Source of the DNA: Bacillus thuringiensis
Lineage (GTDB): Bacteria > Bacillota > Bacilli > Bacillales > Bacillaceae_G
Assembly: GCF_022095615.2 (NCBI RefSeq)
Contig: NZ_CP155559.1
Span: 1,423,501 to 1,487,500, forward strand
Length of the DNA: 64,000 nucleotides
Direction: 5' to 3'
Under the pieces are notes generated by a model. That model did not search any database, was not told the origin of the DNA, and worked only from the letters and a program-made list of their open reading frames with translations. Shown here in pieces: positions 9,858 to 17,950 of the stretch; the first letter of the stretch is position 1, and the number at the start of each line of letters is the position of its first letter. The position numbers were made by a program, and so were the translations under genes.

Positions 9858-10000
9858 GTCTATCTTCGGGGCAGGGTGAAAATCCCGACCGGCGGTGATG
9901 AACTATATGTGATTTTGTTCTAAGCCCGCGAGCCGTTAAGGCAGGATTTGGTGTGATTCCAAAGCCGACAGTACAGTCTGGATGGGAGAAGATGGAGGTT
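9858..10000 (+). ncRNA. FMN riboswitch (RFN element)
   Basis: The conserved RFN segments occur in order: TCTTCGGGGCAGGGTG at the 5' end, CCCGACCGGCGGTGATGA, AGCCCGCGAGCC, GTGTGATTCCAAAGCCGACA and the 3' block GTCTGGATGGGAGAAGATGG. Binding of FMN by this aptamer lowers expression of riboflavin genes in Bacillus. Here it precedes the riboflavin transporter ribU, with a terminator at 10056-10084 as the output. Hairpin CGTTCAAA / TTTGAACG (10006-10031) between the two could be part of the switching region. Confidence 0.96.
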
Positions 10001-10055
10001 CAAGCGTTCAAAAAAGATAGGTATTTGAACGTCTGTTTGATGTGCCTTAAATTCT

Positions 10056-10084
10056 CCCTTTGTGTAAAACACAAAGGGTTTTTT
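10056..10084 (+). terminator. Riboswitch-controlled terminator before ribU
   Basis: The stem CCCTTTGTGT / ACACAAAGGG with loop AAA is followed by six T. It lies between the FMN aptamer and ribU, so it should form when FMN is bound. Confidence 0.9.
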
Positions 10085-10159
10085 CATTCTATGAAAAAAT
10101 AGGCATAGCAGAACCTTTCCACTTTCCATGAGATGATCGATGGAAAAGGAGAGAGAAAG

Positions 10160-10738
10160 ATGAAACAAAAAAACAGTGTAGTGCAGATGGTGAGTGTAGC
10201 GATGCTAAGTAGTATTGCATATTTACTGATGATGTTGGATTTCCCGTTTCCAGGGCTTCCGCCATTTTTAAAAATTGATTTTAGTGATGTACCAGCTCTA
10301 ATTGCTGCGATTATTTTCGGGCCAGTTGCAGGGATAATTGTAGAAGCGATAAAGAATATTTTACATTACGGGATTCAAGGGAGTTTAACGGGAGTACCAG
10401 TTGGAGAAATTGCTAACTTTATTGCAGGATGTTTATTTATTGGACCAGCAGCTTTCTTATTTAGGAAGTATCGTACTGTTAAGAGTTTAACGACAGGATT
10501 AATGCTAGGTACAATTACAATGGCGCTCATTATGAGTGTATTAAATTACATCATCATATTCCCAGCTTACACTTGGTTTTTAAATTCACCAGCTATGTCT
10601 AGCGAAGCGATAAAAACAACGGTTGTAACGGCAATATTACCATTTAATTTGATTAAAGGAATTGTTGTGACAATTGTATTTGTAGCGTTATTCTCACGCC
10701 TGAAAGTATGGGTGTTTGCAAAAATGAAAAATGCATAA
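10160..10738 (+). CDS. ribU: Riboflavin ECF transporter S component RibU
   Basis: Substrate-binding membrane subunit of the energy-coupling-factor transporter for riboflavin (B. subtilis FmnP/YpaA); it works with the shared EcfA/EcfA'/EcfT module encoded elsewhere. It has 192 residues and about six membrane helices. The first loop has the family pattern LDFPFPGLPPFLKIDFSD, followed by PALIAAIIFGPVAGI. ATG 10160 is chosen over 10133 because AAAGGAGAGAGA lies directly before it. Control by the upstream FMN riboswitch confirms the substrate. A structured repeat lies between the stop codon and the terminator. Confidence 0.95.
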   Translation: MKQKNSVVQMVSVAMLSSIAYLLMMLDFPFPGLPPFLKIDFSDVPALIAAIIFGPVAGIIVEAIKNILHYGIQGSLTGVPVGEIANFIAGCLFIGPAAFLFRKYRTVKSLTTGLMLGTITMALIMSVLNYIIIFPAYTWFLNSPAMSSEAIKTTVVTAILPFNLIKGIVVTIVFVALFSRLKVWVFAKMKNA

Positions 10739-10743
10739 AATAT

Positions 10744-10904
10744 AAAGTGAAACTTTAATTAGTGGGATTTTTGTTTATCCCCCACTAATTATTAGCCCTT
10801 ACCAATCGGGCCTTTACGGACAGCCCGTCCCTCATCTAACTTCTTTGCTTTCGTTGGATTTTGAGGGGGGGATCTTACTGCCTGGCAAATAGCGGGGAGA
10901 AATA
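10744..10904 (+). repeat. Dispersed structured repeat, copy A (ribU 3' side)
   Basis: It begins with the small palindrome AAAGTGAAACTTT. A hairpin follows (AATTAGTG / CACTAATT with inner GGAT / ATCC), then a second GC hairpin showing ACCAAT in its loop (CCC...ACCAATCGGG). A longer 3' part contains ACGGACAGCCCGT and a G-run. The same architecture recurs at 42892 and, on the minus strand, at 52490-52663. It may belong to one of the known B. cereus group repeat families (bcr), which I cannot confirm from memory. Confidence 0.7.
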
Positions 10905-10940
10905 AAACCATTAGTAGTATGGAACTACTAATGGTTTTTT
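10905..10940 (+). terminator. Terminator after ribU and repeat copy A
   Basis: The stem AAACCATTAGTAGT / ACTACTAATGGTTT with loop ATGGA is followed by more T. Confidence 0.9.
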
Positions 10941-10965
10941 ATTAAGTAGAATGAAAAAAGAAAAC

Positions 10966-11002
10966 AAAAAATATCCCTCATATTAATGAGGGATATTTTT
11001 TG
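10966..11002 (-). terminator. Terminator after ferredoxin gene
   Basis: An 11-bp stem ATATCCCTCAT / ATGAGGGATAT with loop ATTA is flanked by A and T runs. It ends fer on the minus strand and could also stop + strand read-through from ribU. Confidence 0.85.
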
Positions 11003-11016
11003 AAGTTAATAAAAGA

Positions 11017-11268
<252 letters not shown>

Positions 11269-11363
11269 TTATCCCTCCTGATAATATGTATGTGAAAAGC
11301 TCGCCATAAAAATTATAACCTTATTGTAAAACGGTTTTTAAAACTTTTCAACATAAAATTATA

Positions 11364-11392
11364 ATGATAATCCTTATCAATTAGAGTGTCAA
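11364..11392 (-). promoter_or_regulatory. fer promoter overlapped by a Fur box
   Basis: On the minus strand TTGACA (11392-11387), 17 nt, TATCAT (11369-11364). Positions 11365-11379 read TGATAATCCTTATCA, which differs at one base from the 7-1-7 Fur core TGATAATNATTATCA. It covers the -10 and part of the spacer, a place where a bound repressor would block polymerase. Confidence 0.75.
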
Positions 11393-11558
11393 CTAATTTT
11401 TGTATTATGTCATAAGATTTTCAAAATACGTAAATGTTATTTCGTTTGGTACAATATACTATATACAAGTACATAGTGCCAATATGATAAGTTTAATGAG
11501 TAACGTAGATAGTGCAATCATACTAAAAAGTAATTAAGTTAGAAAGGAGGAAGCGGTA

Positions 11559-12620
11559 ATGCAACTACAATATACTTTATTGTATTGTTTAAAACAATTG
11601 AATGGTGAAAGGACCGTTTCTTCTATTTATTATTTATTAAAAGGAAAACGATCTTCGCAAACGTTCCAAGATGGAAATATGTTCCGAATTTCTTTTTTAT
11701 TTGGAATATATAAATCGTTAAATAGAACAGACTATGATCGTGAAGTTGCAAAGTTGTTGCAAGCAGACTTGATTCAAGAAATACATGAAAATACATATTT
11801 GTTAACATCTAAAGGTAACATGCAGTTGCAAACATGGGAGGAAGTGTATGCTTTTCCCGCGCATTTACATGGTTTGCACTATGGAGAATTAGGTGAAACA
11901 TTTTGGAAAAGGTTATCATTAATTATTCAAACTATATCTAATTTACAACAGAATAATACGAAGTTTATTCCCATTCAACAAGATACAGAAATAACGGTGT
12001 GGGTGAAACGCTTTTTAACAGGTATACCGTATAGGAGAAGTGAATTGGCTAAAAGATTATGGAAAGAAATACATAATCTTTTAGGAAAAGGTGATGTAGT
12101 AGAAGCGACAATTGTAACATATCGATTAACAGGATATGAACGTATCGGTTGTACATTGCAGCAATTAGTGGAAATTACGAAACAAGATATATTTCGGGTG
12201 TATTTTTTATTTTGGGGTACAATTCACTTCTTTATACAAGAAGTTCGCGATAAAGAAAATGAATTTCCGCTGTTAGCTGAAATTATATCTTACCCAAATG
12301 AGAGAGCTGAATTATTTAGTTTATCAACGAAAAAAACATATAATTTTTGGAGACAAGGACGTTCTTTAGAAGAAATAGCGACAATTAGAAATTTAAAGGT
12401 TGCAACGATAGAAGATCATTTTGTTGAAATTGCTTTACGGGAAAAAGAGTTTTCAATCGAGATGTTTATGGAAAAAGATAAAATAGATAAAGTAACAAAA
12501 GTAATTGAGGCATTACAAACACGTAAGTTGCGTGAGTTGAAACAAGCGGTTGGAGAGGGGATTTCTTATTTTGAGGTCCGTCTTGTATTGGCGCGGATGG
12601 AGGGTATAAATGAAGCTTGA
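11559..12620 (+). CDS. ypbB: YpbB family protein, helicase-associated HTH
   Basis: A 353-residue protein encoded directly before the RecQ-like helicase, with which it overlaps by 11 nt. The C-terminal part (about 255-350: LSTKKTYNFWRQGRSLEEIA, LKVATIEDHFVEIALRE) is the helix-turn-helix domain known from RecQ C termini. The RecQ-type protein next door lacks that domain, so the pair may be a split RecQ. No enzymatic motif is seen in the N-terminal 250 residues. The start follows AGAAAGGAGGAAGCGGTA. The B. subtilis gene is uncharacterised. Confidence 0.85.
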   Translation: MQLQYTLLYCLKQLNGERTVSSIYYLLKGKRSSQTFQDGNMFRISFLFGIYKSLNRTDYDREVAKLLQADLIQEIHENTYLLTSKGNMQLQTWEEVYAFPAHLHGLHYGELGETFWKRLSLIIQTISNLQQNNTKFIPIQQDTEITVWVKRFLTGIPYRRSELAKRLWKEIHNLLGKGDVVEATIVTYRLTGYERIGCTLQQLVEITKQDIFRVYFLFWGTIHFFIQEVRDKENEFPLLAEIISYPNERAELFSLSTKKTYNFWRQGRSLEEIATIRNLKVATIEDHFVEIALREKEFSIEMFMEKDKIDKVTKVIEALQTRKLRELKQAVGEGISYFEVRLVLARMEGINEA

Positions 12621-14139
12621 GGAATATTTATATAGATGGTTTGGATATTCTGAATTTCGACCAGGGCAAAAAGGGGTAATTACAGATTTATTGGAAGGAA
12701 AAGATGTTATAGCGATGCTCCCGACTGGAAGAGGGAAGTCTATGTGCTATCAACTTCCAGGGCTAATGCAAGAAGGAACAGTACTTGTTGTATCACCGTT
12801 ATTATCTTTGATGGAAGATCAGGTTGCACAATTAAAATATGTTGTGAAAAACCGAGTAATAGCATTTAATAGTTTTCGGACATTACATGAAAAAAGAGAA
12901 GCGATGAAAAAATTAGCTTCATATAAATTTATTTTTGTTTCACCAGAGATGTTGCAGTCGGAAGTGCTAATAAGAGAATTGAAGAAAGTTCATATTTCAT
13001 TATTTGTTGTGGATGAGGCTCATTGTATTTCACAATGGGGTTATGATTTTAGACCGGACTATAAAAAACTAAATGTGGTCATTGAGAATATCGGGTCTCC
13101 TACGGTGCTAGCATTAACGGCAACAGCGACGAAAGATGTGCTACGAGATATAGCGGATAGTTTAGATTTGAAGAAAGTGACGCAGCATGTATACTCTATT
13201 GATCGTCCAAATATTGCAATGGAAGTCCAATTTGTGGAGACGATAGAAGAGAAGAAAGAAGCGCTTTTGGACCAGGTGATGTATTTACAAGGGCCAGGGA
13301 TTGTATATTGTTCAAGCAGAGCATGGACAGAGCGCTTAACGGAATACTTAAGAGGAAAAGGCGTGACTGGTGTCGCTTTTTATCATGGTGGTATGGAACA
13401 TGAAGAGCGTATGTTAATTCAACAGCAGTTTATGAATGACCAGTTGCAGCTTGTAATATGTACAAGTGCTTTTGGTATGGGAGTAAATAAGTCGAATACG
13501 AGCTATATTATTCATTTCCATTATCCGACCAATATAGCTTCCTATTTACAAGAAATCGGAAGAGCTGGAAGAGATGGTGAACCGAGTATAGCTATCTTAC
13601 TATGTAGTCCGTTAGATCACGATTTGCCAATTTCAATAATTGAAGATGAATTGCCAAGTCAGTCGCAAATACAATTTCTATTTTCTTTACTACAAGAAAG
13701 AATGTTTCAAACGAAAGAATTACCAATAGAAGAGGTAGAAGAAATTTGTTATAATGCAGCAAGATTTAATGAACAATATTGGCGTTTCATCCGCTATCAT
13801 CTTGAGCAGCTTGGAATCATACAACAGCGAAAATTAAAATTAGAGAGCTTGTCAGATGAAATTATGAACAGATTAATAGCTGAAGTAGAAATAAGGCTGC
13901 GTAATAAATATAGTGAGCTAGAAAACATGAAATCATGGATACATGTGAAAGGATGTAGACGTGAATATTTGCTGCAACAGTTCGGTTATAGAAAAGAGAA
14001 CGAGTTAAAAAATTGCTGTGACTATTGTAGTATTACAAAAACAGATTATAAAAAAAGACAAGCGCAGCAATCGGATTTCGACTATAATTGGGAAACAGAG
14101 TTACAAAAGCTTTTCGGTCTAGAAAAGATGGGGGAATGA
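12610..14139 (+). CDS. recS: RecQ-family ATP-dependent DNA helicase RecS
   Basis: Superfamily 2 3'-5' DNA helicase, 509 residues (B. subtilis RecS/YpbC). Motif I MLPTGRGKSMC, motif II VVDEAHCISQWGYDFRPDY, motif III LALTATAT, and in the second RecA domain YCSSRAWTERL and QEIGRAGRDGE are all present. A Zn-binding cysteine cluster is visible near the end (VKGCRREYLLQQFGY ... NCCDYCS). The HRDC domain of full-length RecQ is absent, as in other short RecQ paralogues. It acts in fork repair with RecQ and RecJ. The start overlaps ypbB. Confidence 0.92.
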   Translation: MKLEEYLYRWFGYSEFRPGQKGVITDLLEGKDVIAMLPTGRGKSMCYQLPGLMQEGTVLVVSPLLSLMEDQVAQLKYVVKNRVIAFNSFRTLHEKREAMKKLASYKFIFVSPEMLQSEVLIRELKKVHISLFVVDEAHCISQWGYDFRPDYKKLNVVIENIGSPTVLALTATATKDVLRDIADSLDLKKVTQHVYSIDRPNIAMEVQFVETIEEKKEALLDQVMYLQGPGIVYCSSRAWTERLTEYLRGKGVTGVAFYHGGMEHEERMLIQQQFMNDQLQLVICTSAFGMGVNKSNTSYIIHFHYPTNIASYLQEIGRAGRDGEPSIAILLCSPLDHDLPISIIEDELPSQSQIQFLFSLLQERMFQTKELPIEEVEEICYNAARFNEQYWRFIRYHLEQLGIIQQRKLKLESLSDEIMNRLIAEVEIRLRNKYSELENMKSWIHVKGCRREYLLQQFGYRKENELKNCCDYCSITKTDYKKRQAQQSDFDYNWETELQKLFGLEKMGE

Positions 14140-14702
14140 TGAACATTCAAAGGCATAATATTGAAGATATGAGTCCGAAAGAAATAAGGCTGAATCTGTA
14201 TATCACACAGTTCATTATTATCGGTATCGGTTGTTTACTAGCATATATATTATTCCGAGATATAAAATCGGTGTATAGTCTATGGAAATGGGAACCGGTG
14301 TCTATACTTATAATAGGCGGCTTATTAGCAATTGGTATTGTGTTATTAGATTATGTTGCAATGCGAGTATTTCCAGAGTCTTGGTTTGATGATGGGGGTA
14401 TTAACGATAGGATGTTTCAAGGAATGTCAGTTATGCATCTACTCGTTATTACGTTCATTATCGGTTTTGCAGAAGAATTTCTATTTAGAGGTGTAGTGCA
14501 GACGCACTTTGGAATTGTAATAGCGAGTTTAGTATTTGCAGTGTTACATATTCGGTATATAAAAAAGCCATTTTTATTTTGTTTCGTATGTTTCATTAGT
14601 TTTGTCTTCGGTTATGTATTTGAATGGACAGGAAATTTGTTTATAACAATCTTTGCACACTTTCTTGTTGATTTTATAATGGGACTCCAATTAAGAAAAT
14701 AA
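14136..14702 (+). CDS. ypbD: CPBP-family intramembrane protease-like protein YpbD
   Basis: Membrane protein of 188 residues of the CAAX/bacteriocin-processing (ABI) group. Motif EEFLFRGVV (EExxxR) about residue 110, VLHIRY, and the third motif FAHFLVDFIMG supply the Glu and His residues thought to form the active site in a membrane-embedded pocket. About five membrane helices are visible. It overlaps the recS stop by four bases (ATGA); ATG 14139 is equally possible. A longer frame from 14088 lies inside recS and is not the start. Substrate unknown. Confidence 0.87.
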   Translation: MMNIQRHNIEDMSPKEIRLNLYITQFIIIGIGCLLAYILFRDIKSVYSLWKWEPVSILIIGGLLAIGIVLLDYVAMRVFPESWFDDGGINDRMFQGMSVMHLLVITFIIGFAEEFLFRGVVQTHFGIVIASLVFAVLHIRYIKKPFLFCFVCFISFVFGYVFEWTGNLFITIFAHFLVDFIMGLQLRK

Positions 14703-14724
14703 ATGGAAGGTGGTGGTGAACAAC

Positions 14725-15204
14725 ATGAGAAAACGAATTCCTGATTTTGAAGAGGAATTAGAAGTTGAGCGAGTGGAAGAAAAAGAAAGTTTACCGCCGC
14801 GTAGTGAAATTCATAGAAATAAAGAGAAAAAAGAAAAGTTTAAAATGAATCATATTTTCGTCCGAGTTTTAACATTTCTATTCATATTACTACCAATTAG
14901 TATCTTATGGTATACAGATAAATATATTCAGGTGAAAAGTGATGGTAATAACGCTGGGAAAAGTGCGTTTGAGGTCATTTTCTTTGATTCAGCTAAATCT
15001 GAATCAGGGGCACCATCTGAGAAAGTAGTAACGCATACGGTGAAAGAGGGAGAAACTTTAGAAAGTATAGCGAAGCAATATTTTTCAGATGAAACTGGGA
15101 TCGAAGTGATTAAAAAGTATAATGGTTTACAAGAGGATGAAGTGAATGTAGGTCAAGAAATAAAAATTCCGATAAAAGATAAGTCCGCAAAGCAGGAGAG
15201 CTAG
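14725..15204 (+). CDS. ypbE: LysM-domain membrane protein YpbE
   Basis: A 159-residue type II membrane protein. The charged cytoplasmic N terminus (about 45 residues, rich in Glu and Lys) is followed by one membrane helix (VLTFLFILLPISILWY), a linker of about 35 residues and a C-terminal LysM domain (HTVKEGETLESIAKQYF) outside the membrane. The ATG lies about 10 nt after AAGGTGGTGGTG; an upstream GTG is too close to it. It follows ypbD after 22 nt. The role is unknown; LysM suggests contact with peptidoglycan. Confidence 0.85.
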   Translation: MRKRIPDFEEELEVERVEEKESLPPRSEIHRNKEKKEKFKMNHIFVRVLTFLFILLPISILWYTDKYIQVKSDGNNAGKSAFEVIFFDSAKSESGAPSEKVVTHTVKEGETLESIAKQYFSDETGIEVIKKYNGLQEDEVNVGQEIKIPIKDKSAKQES

Positions 15205-15261
15205 AACATACTTGCTATAAAAACTGAGGATTATCTTTATGAGGAAGGGAGTAAAAAATAT

Positions 15262-16038
15262 ATGATATGGATTATCTTATTAAGTACTCTCATATGTATT
15301 GGTATTATATTTCTTCTTGTAATGTATACAGAAGCGATGCGTAATACTGTGTTAGAACATACTTTAATATTTGAAGAATTTCCGAAAAGTTTTCAAAAAG
15401 TAAAGGTGTTTTTTATTTCTGATATTCATAGAAGGGTCATTTCAAGTTCATTAATTGAACAAGTAAAAGGAAATGTAGACCTTGTAATTATTGGCGGTGA
15501 TTTAGCGGAAAGAGGCGTCCCTTTATCGAAAATCTCTGCAAATATACAAAAGTTAAGAGTTATAGCTCCTGTATATTTTGTATGGGGAAATAATGATTAT
15601 GAGATTGAATATCATGAATTAGATGCTTTGTTATTAGAAAATAATGTGAAAGTTTTAGATAATACAAGAGTTGTATTTGAGTCTGAACTAGGAGAAAAAA
15701 TTTGTTTACTCGGTGTAGATGATGTTGGTTTGAAACGTGATCGTTTAGATTTAGCGTTGGCTGATTGCAAAGAAGATGGTTTTCGCATATTAATTAGTCA
15801 TAACCCTGATATAATAAATAAAATGTCTGGAAAAGAACAAATTTCACTTGTGTTAAGTGGACATACACATGGAGGACAGATTCGATTATTCCCATCTAAA
15901 AAATATTTAAAAGGTGGCGTATATAAGCATTCAAATATGACTCTTTTTGTTAGTAATGGGTATGGAACAACGTTGATCCCACTTCGCTTCCGAGCACCTG
16001 CTCAAACACATATTATCACGTTATGCGGAGGGAAATGA
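15262..16038 (+). CDS. ypbG: Membrane-anchored metallophosphoesterase YpbG
   Basis: Calcineurin-like phosphoesterase, 258 residues, with an N-terminal membrane helix (3-22). The five metal-binding blocks are present: ISDIH, IGGDLAERG, WGNNDYE, LISHNPD and LSGHTHGGQ, so it should be active with a two-metal centre. The start follows GAGGAAGGGAGTAAAAAAT. It overlaps the following MerR-type gene, suggesting one transcript. The substrate cannot be told from the sequence. Confidence 0.88.
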   Translation: MIWIILLSTLICIGIIFLLVMYTEAMRNTVLEHTLIFEEFPKSFQKVKVFFISDIHRRVISSSLIEQVKGNVDLVIIGGDLAERGVPLSKISANIQKLRVIAPVYFVWGNNDYEIEYHELDALLLENNVKVLDNTRVVFESELGEKICLLGVDDVGLKRDRLDLALADCKEDGFRILISHNPDIINKMSGKEQISLVLSGHTHGGQIRLFPSKKYLKGGVYKHSNMTLFVSNGYGTTLIPLRFRAPAQTHIITLCGGK

Positions 16039-16913
16039 TGCCAACTCTAAACGGGAAATATAACATAAAAGCTGTTTCGAATATAATTGGAATTCAGCCG
16101 AGTACGCTTCGTGCATGGGAGAGACGATATCAAATTATTGCTCCAAAGCGGAATCATGCGGGGCATCGATTATATACAGAAGAGCATATTCAAATTTTGA
16201 AATGGTTAATGGACAAGGTTTCTTCCGGCATGATGATTGGACAAGCAGTTCAATTATTAGAAGGGAATCGTTTGCAGCGTAATGTTCAAAAAGAAATACA
16301 TTACGATAGAGAAGTTGTTTTAGTGGACGATTTACTACAAGCTTTGTTAAAATTTGATGAAATTACAACTTCTGCATTGTTAAACGAGGCTTTTAGTATT
16401 TATGCAACAGAAAAAGTTATAGCAAGTATTGTTCTTCAAGTGTCAAATAAATTGTTAACGCTAAAAAATAATAATGAAGTTACATTGGTGCAATTCCAAT
16501 ATGTCGTATCATTTTTACAAACTCGTCTAGGAATGGTGTATCATAATGCATCATCATTTTCTTCTATACACAAAGTTGTTGTGTTAGAAAATAATATGTT
16601 GAAAGGGTTTGTTTTCTCAACGTATTTACGCTTAAAAGGATATGAAGTGATATATATTAGGTCAAGCTTAGCGGAAGATGGCATTTTGTTAGCTGTTGAG
16701 CAAATACAACCTACATATGTAGTAGTCTCTTTTAATGAGGAACAAGAACTTAAGAACGCGATGAACGACACGAATTTGTTGCAAGAAAAAAGTGAGAAAC
16801 TTTCTGTTGGGTTTATAGGAGAAATAGGTGCTCGAGATCAGTTGAACATTCAAACATGCCTAATTGGTGATACGAAAGAAGAATGGGATGATTGGTTAAA
16901 AATGTTAGAATAG
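16038..16913 (+). CDS. MerR-type regulator with a B12-domain-like C terminus
   Basis: A 291-residue protein. The N-terminal MerR helix-turn-helix (YNIKAVSNIIGIQPSTLRAW, then ERRYQIIAPKR, HRLYTEEH) is followed by an all-helical segment (about 95-170) and an alpha/beta domain resembling the cobalamin-binding part of CarH/MlrA-type regulators. The histidine motif that ligates cobalt (DxHxxG) is missing: the place reads VLENNMLKGFVFSTYLRLKG. It overlaps ypbG; start 16038 has GGAGGG five bases before it, while 16035 is nearly as good. Target genes unknown. Confidence 0.8.
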   Translation: MPTLNGKYNIKAVSNIIGIQPSTLRAWERRYQIIAPKRNHAGHRLYTEEHIQILKWLMDKVSSGMMIGQAVQLLEGNRLQRNVQKEIHYDREVVLVDDLLQALLKFDEITTSALLNEAFSIYATEKVIASIVLQVSNKLLTLKNNNEVTLVQFQYVVSFLQTRLGMVYHNASSFSSIHKVVVLENNMLKGFVFSTYLRLKGYEVIYIRSSLAEDGILLAVEQIQPTYVVVSFNEEQELKNAMNDTNLLQEKSEKLSVGFIGEIGARDQLNIQTCLIGDTKEEWDDWLKMLE

Positions 16914-16990
16914 TTGTTCGAAAAGAACCATCTATTTTCTATTTCATATAATAAAAATTATATTCATTGGTTACGTAGGGAGGGTATGAG

Positions 16991-17599
16991 ATGAGGCTGG
17001 AACGATTAAATTACAATAAGATAAAAATTTTCTTAACATTTGATGATTTATCTGAACGAGGATTAACGAAAGAAGATTTGTGGAGAAATGCACCGAAAGT
17101 ACAGCAATTATTTCGTGATATGATGCAAGAAGCAAATAAGGAACTAGGGTTTGAAGCGGATGGTCCGATTGCAGTTGAAGTATTTTCTCTACAAGCGCAA
17201 GGAATGGTCGTAATTGTAACGAAAGAACATCAAGATGTGGATACAGATGATGAGTTCCGTGACGAGTTTATTGAAATGCAAGTGACTCTAGATGAAAGTG
17301 AGCATATACTTTATGAGTTTGCTACACTAGATGACGTAATTAACCTGTCGAATCGTTTATATAACCTTGATGTAACTGGCGGAAAACTATATACGTGGGA
17401 TGGGCGTTACTATCTTTGGATGGAAGAAGAGGAGCAAGTTCAATTACTGAAGGCAGATTTTATAGCTATTTTAGCGGAATATGGTAATCCGTCTACAGCA
17501 ACTATTTATCGTCTAATGGAGTATGGTAAAGAATTAATGGCTTCTCAAGCAATTGAACAAATACACAATTACTTTGTGAAAAAACAAAACCTTAGCTAA
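16991..17599 (+). CDS. mecB: Adaptor protein MecB (MecA paralogue, YpbH)
   Basis: ClpC adaptor, 202 residues. The N-terminal target-binding part (MRLERLNYNKIKIFLTFDDL ... ELGFEADGPIAVEVF) and the C-terminal ClpC-binding region (about 115-200, ending in IEQIHNYFVKK) correspond to MecA/YpbH proteins. These deliver substrates to the ClpCP protease; in B. subtilis YpbH influences competence and sporulation. The ribosome site is TAGGGAGGGTATGAG. A strong terminator follows. Confidence 0.92.
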   Translation: MRLERLNYNKIKIFLTFDDLSERGLTKEDLWRNAPKVQQLFRDMMQEANKELGFEADGPIAVEVFSLQAQGMVVIVTKEHQDVDTDDEFRDEFIEMQVTLDESEHILYEFATLDDVINLSNRLYNLDVTGGKLYTWDGRYYLWMEEEEQVQLLKADFIAILAEYGNPSTATIYRLMEYGKELMASQAIEQIHNYFVKKQNLS

Positions 17600-17627
17600 T
17601 ATAACAGAGCTAAGGTTTTGTTTTTTA
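17580..17627 (+). terminator. Terminator after mecB
   Basis: The stem AAAACAAAACCTTAGCT / AGCTAAGGTTTTGTTTT includes the final codons of mecB and is followed by more T. Confidence 0.9.
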
Positions 17628-17809
17628 TTTGGAAAAACCTAAAATGTTGGTCTGAAAATGTCAAAACGATTAATGGTATAGCGGGAATCATAAATACTTA
17701 AGCATTCTTTATTTTATTTAAATGTATCTTTTTAAGGTGTTGTATTTAAGTGAAATAAAAAATATTTAAATATTTAAGTATTTTACTTTTCTAAAAGTAA
17801 TAAAAGGAC

Positions 17810-17834
17810 TATAATGATAGTGAAAACGCTTGCA
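17810..17834 (+). promoter_or_regulatory. Upstream rocG promoter -10 and cre site
   Basis: TATAAT at 17810-17815 is a likely -10. The cre-type sequence TGAAAACGCTTGCA at 17821-17834 starts at its expected transcription start. It fits the CcpA consensus TGWAANCGNTNWCA, so carbon catabolite repression of rocG is expected, as known in B. subtilis. Confidence 0.75.
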
Positions 17835-17857
17835 AAAGAAAAAAGTTTGTATATATT

Positions 17858-17900
17858 TGTTAGCGTTTTCTATTGCATTCCAAATTTAACGGTGTATACT
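17858..17900 (+). promoter_or_regulatory. Proximal rocG promoter with second cre-like site
   Basis: TTGCAT (17873-17878), 16 nt, TATACT (17895-17900). Just upstream, TGTTAGCGTTTTCT (17858-17871) read on the other strand is AGAAAACGCTAACA, one base off the cre consensus. The two cre-like sites form an inverted pair GAAAACGCT ... AGCGTTTTC about 31 nt apart. Confidence 0.65.
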
Positions 17901-17950
17901 AGGCAATGAAGGTTTACTAAACAAGTGAAATTACAGGGGGTTTACTTACT

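Noticed and set aside
10739..11016. Insertion sequence remnant after ribU
   Set aside because: No transposase frame and no flanking target duplication seen; the structured repeat accounts for the stretch.
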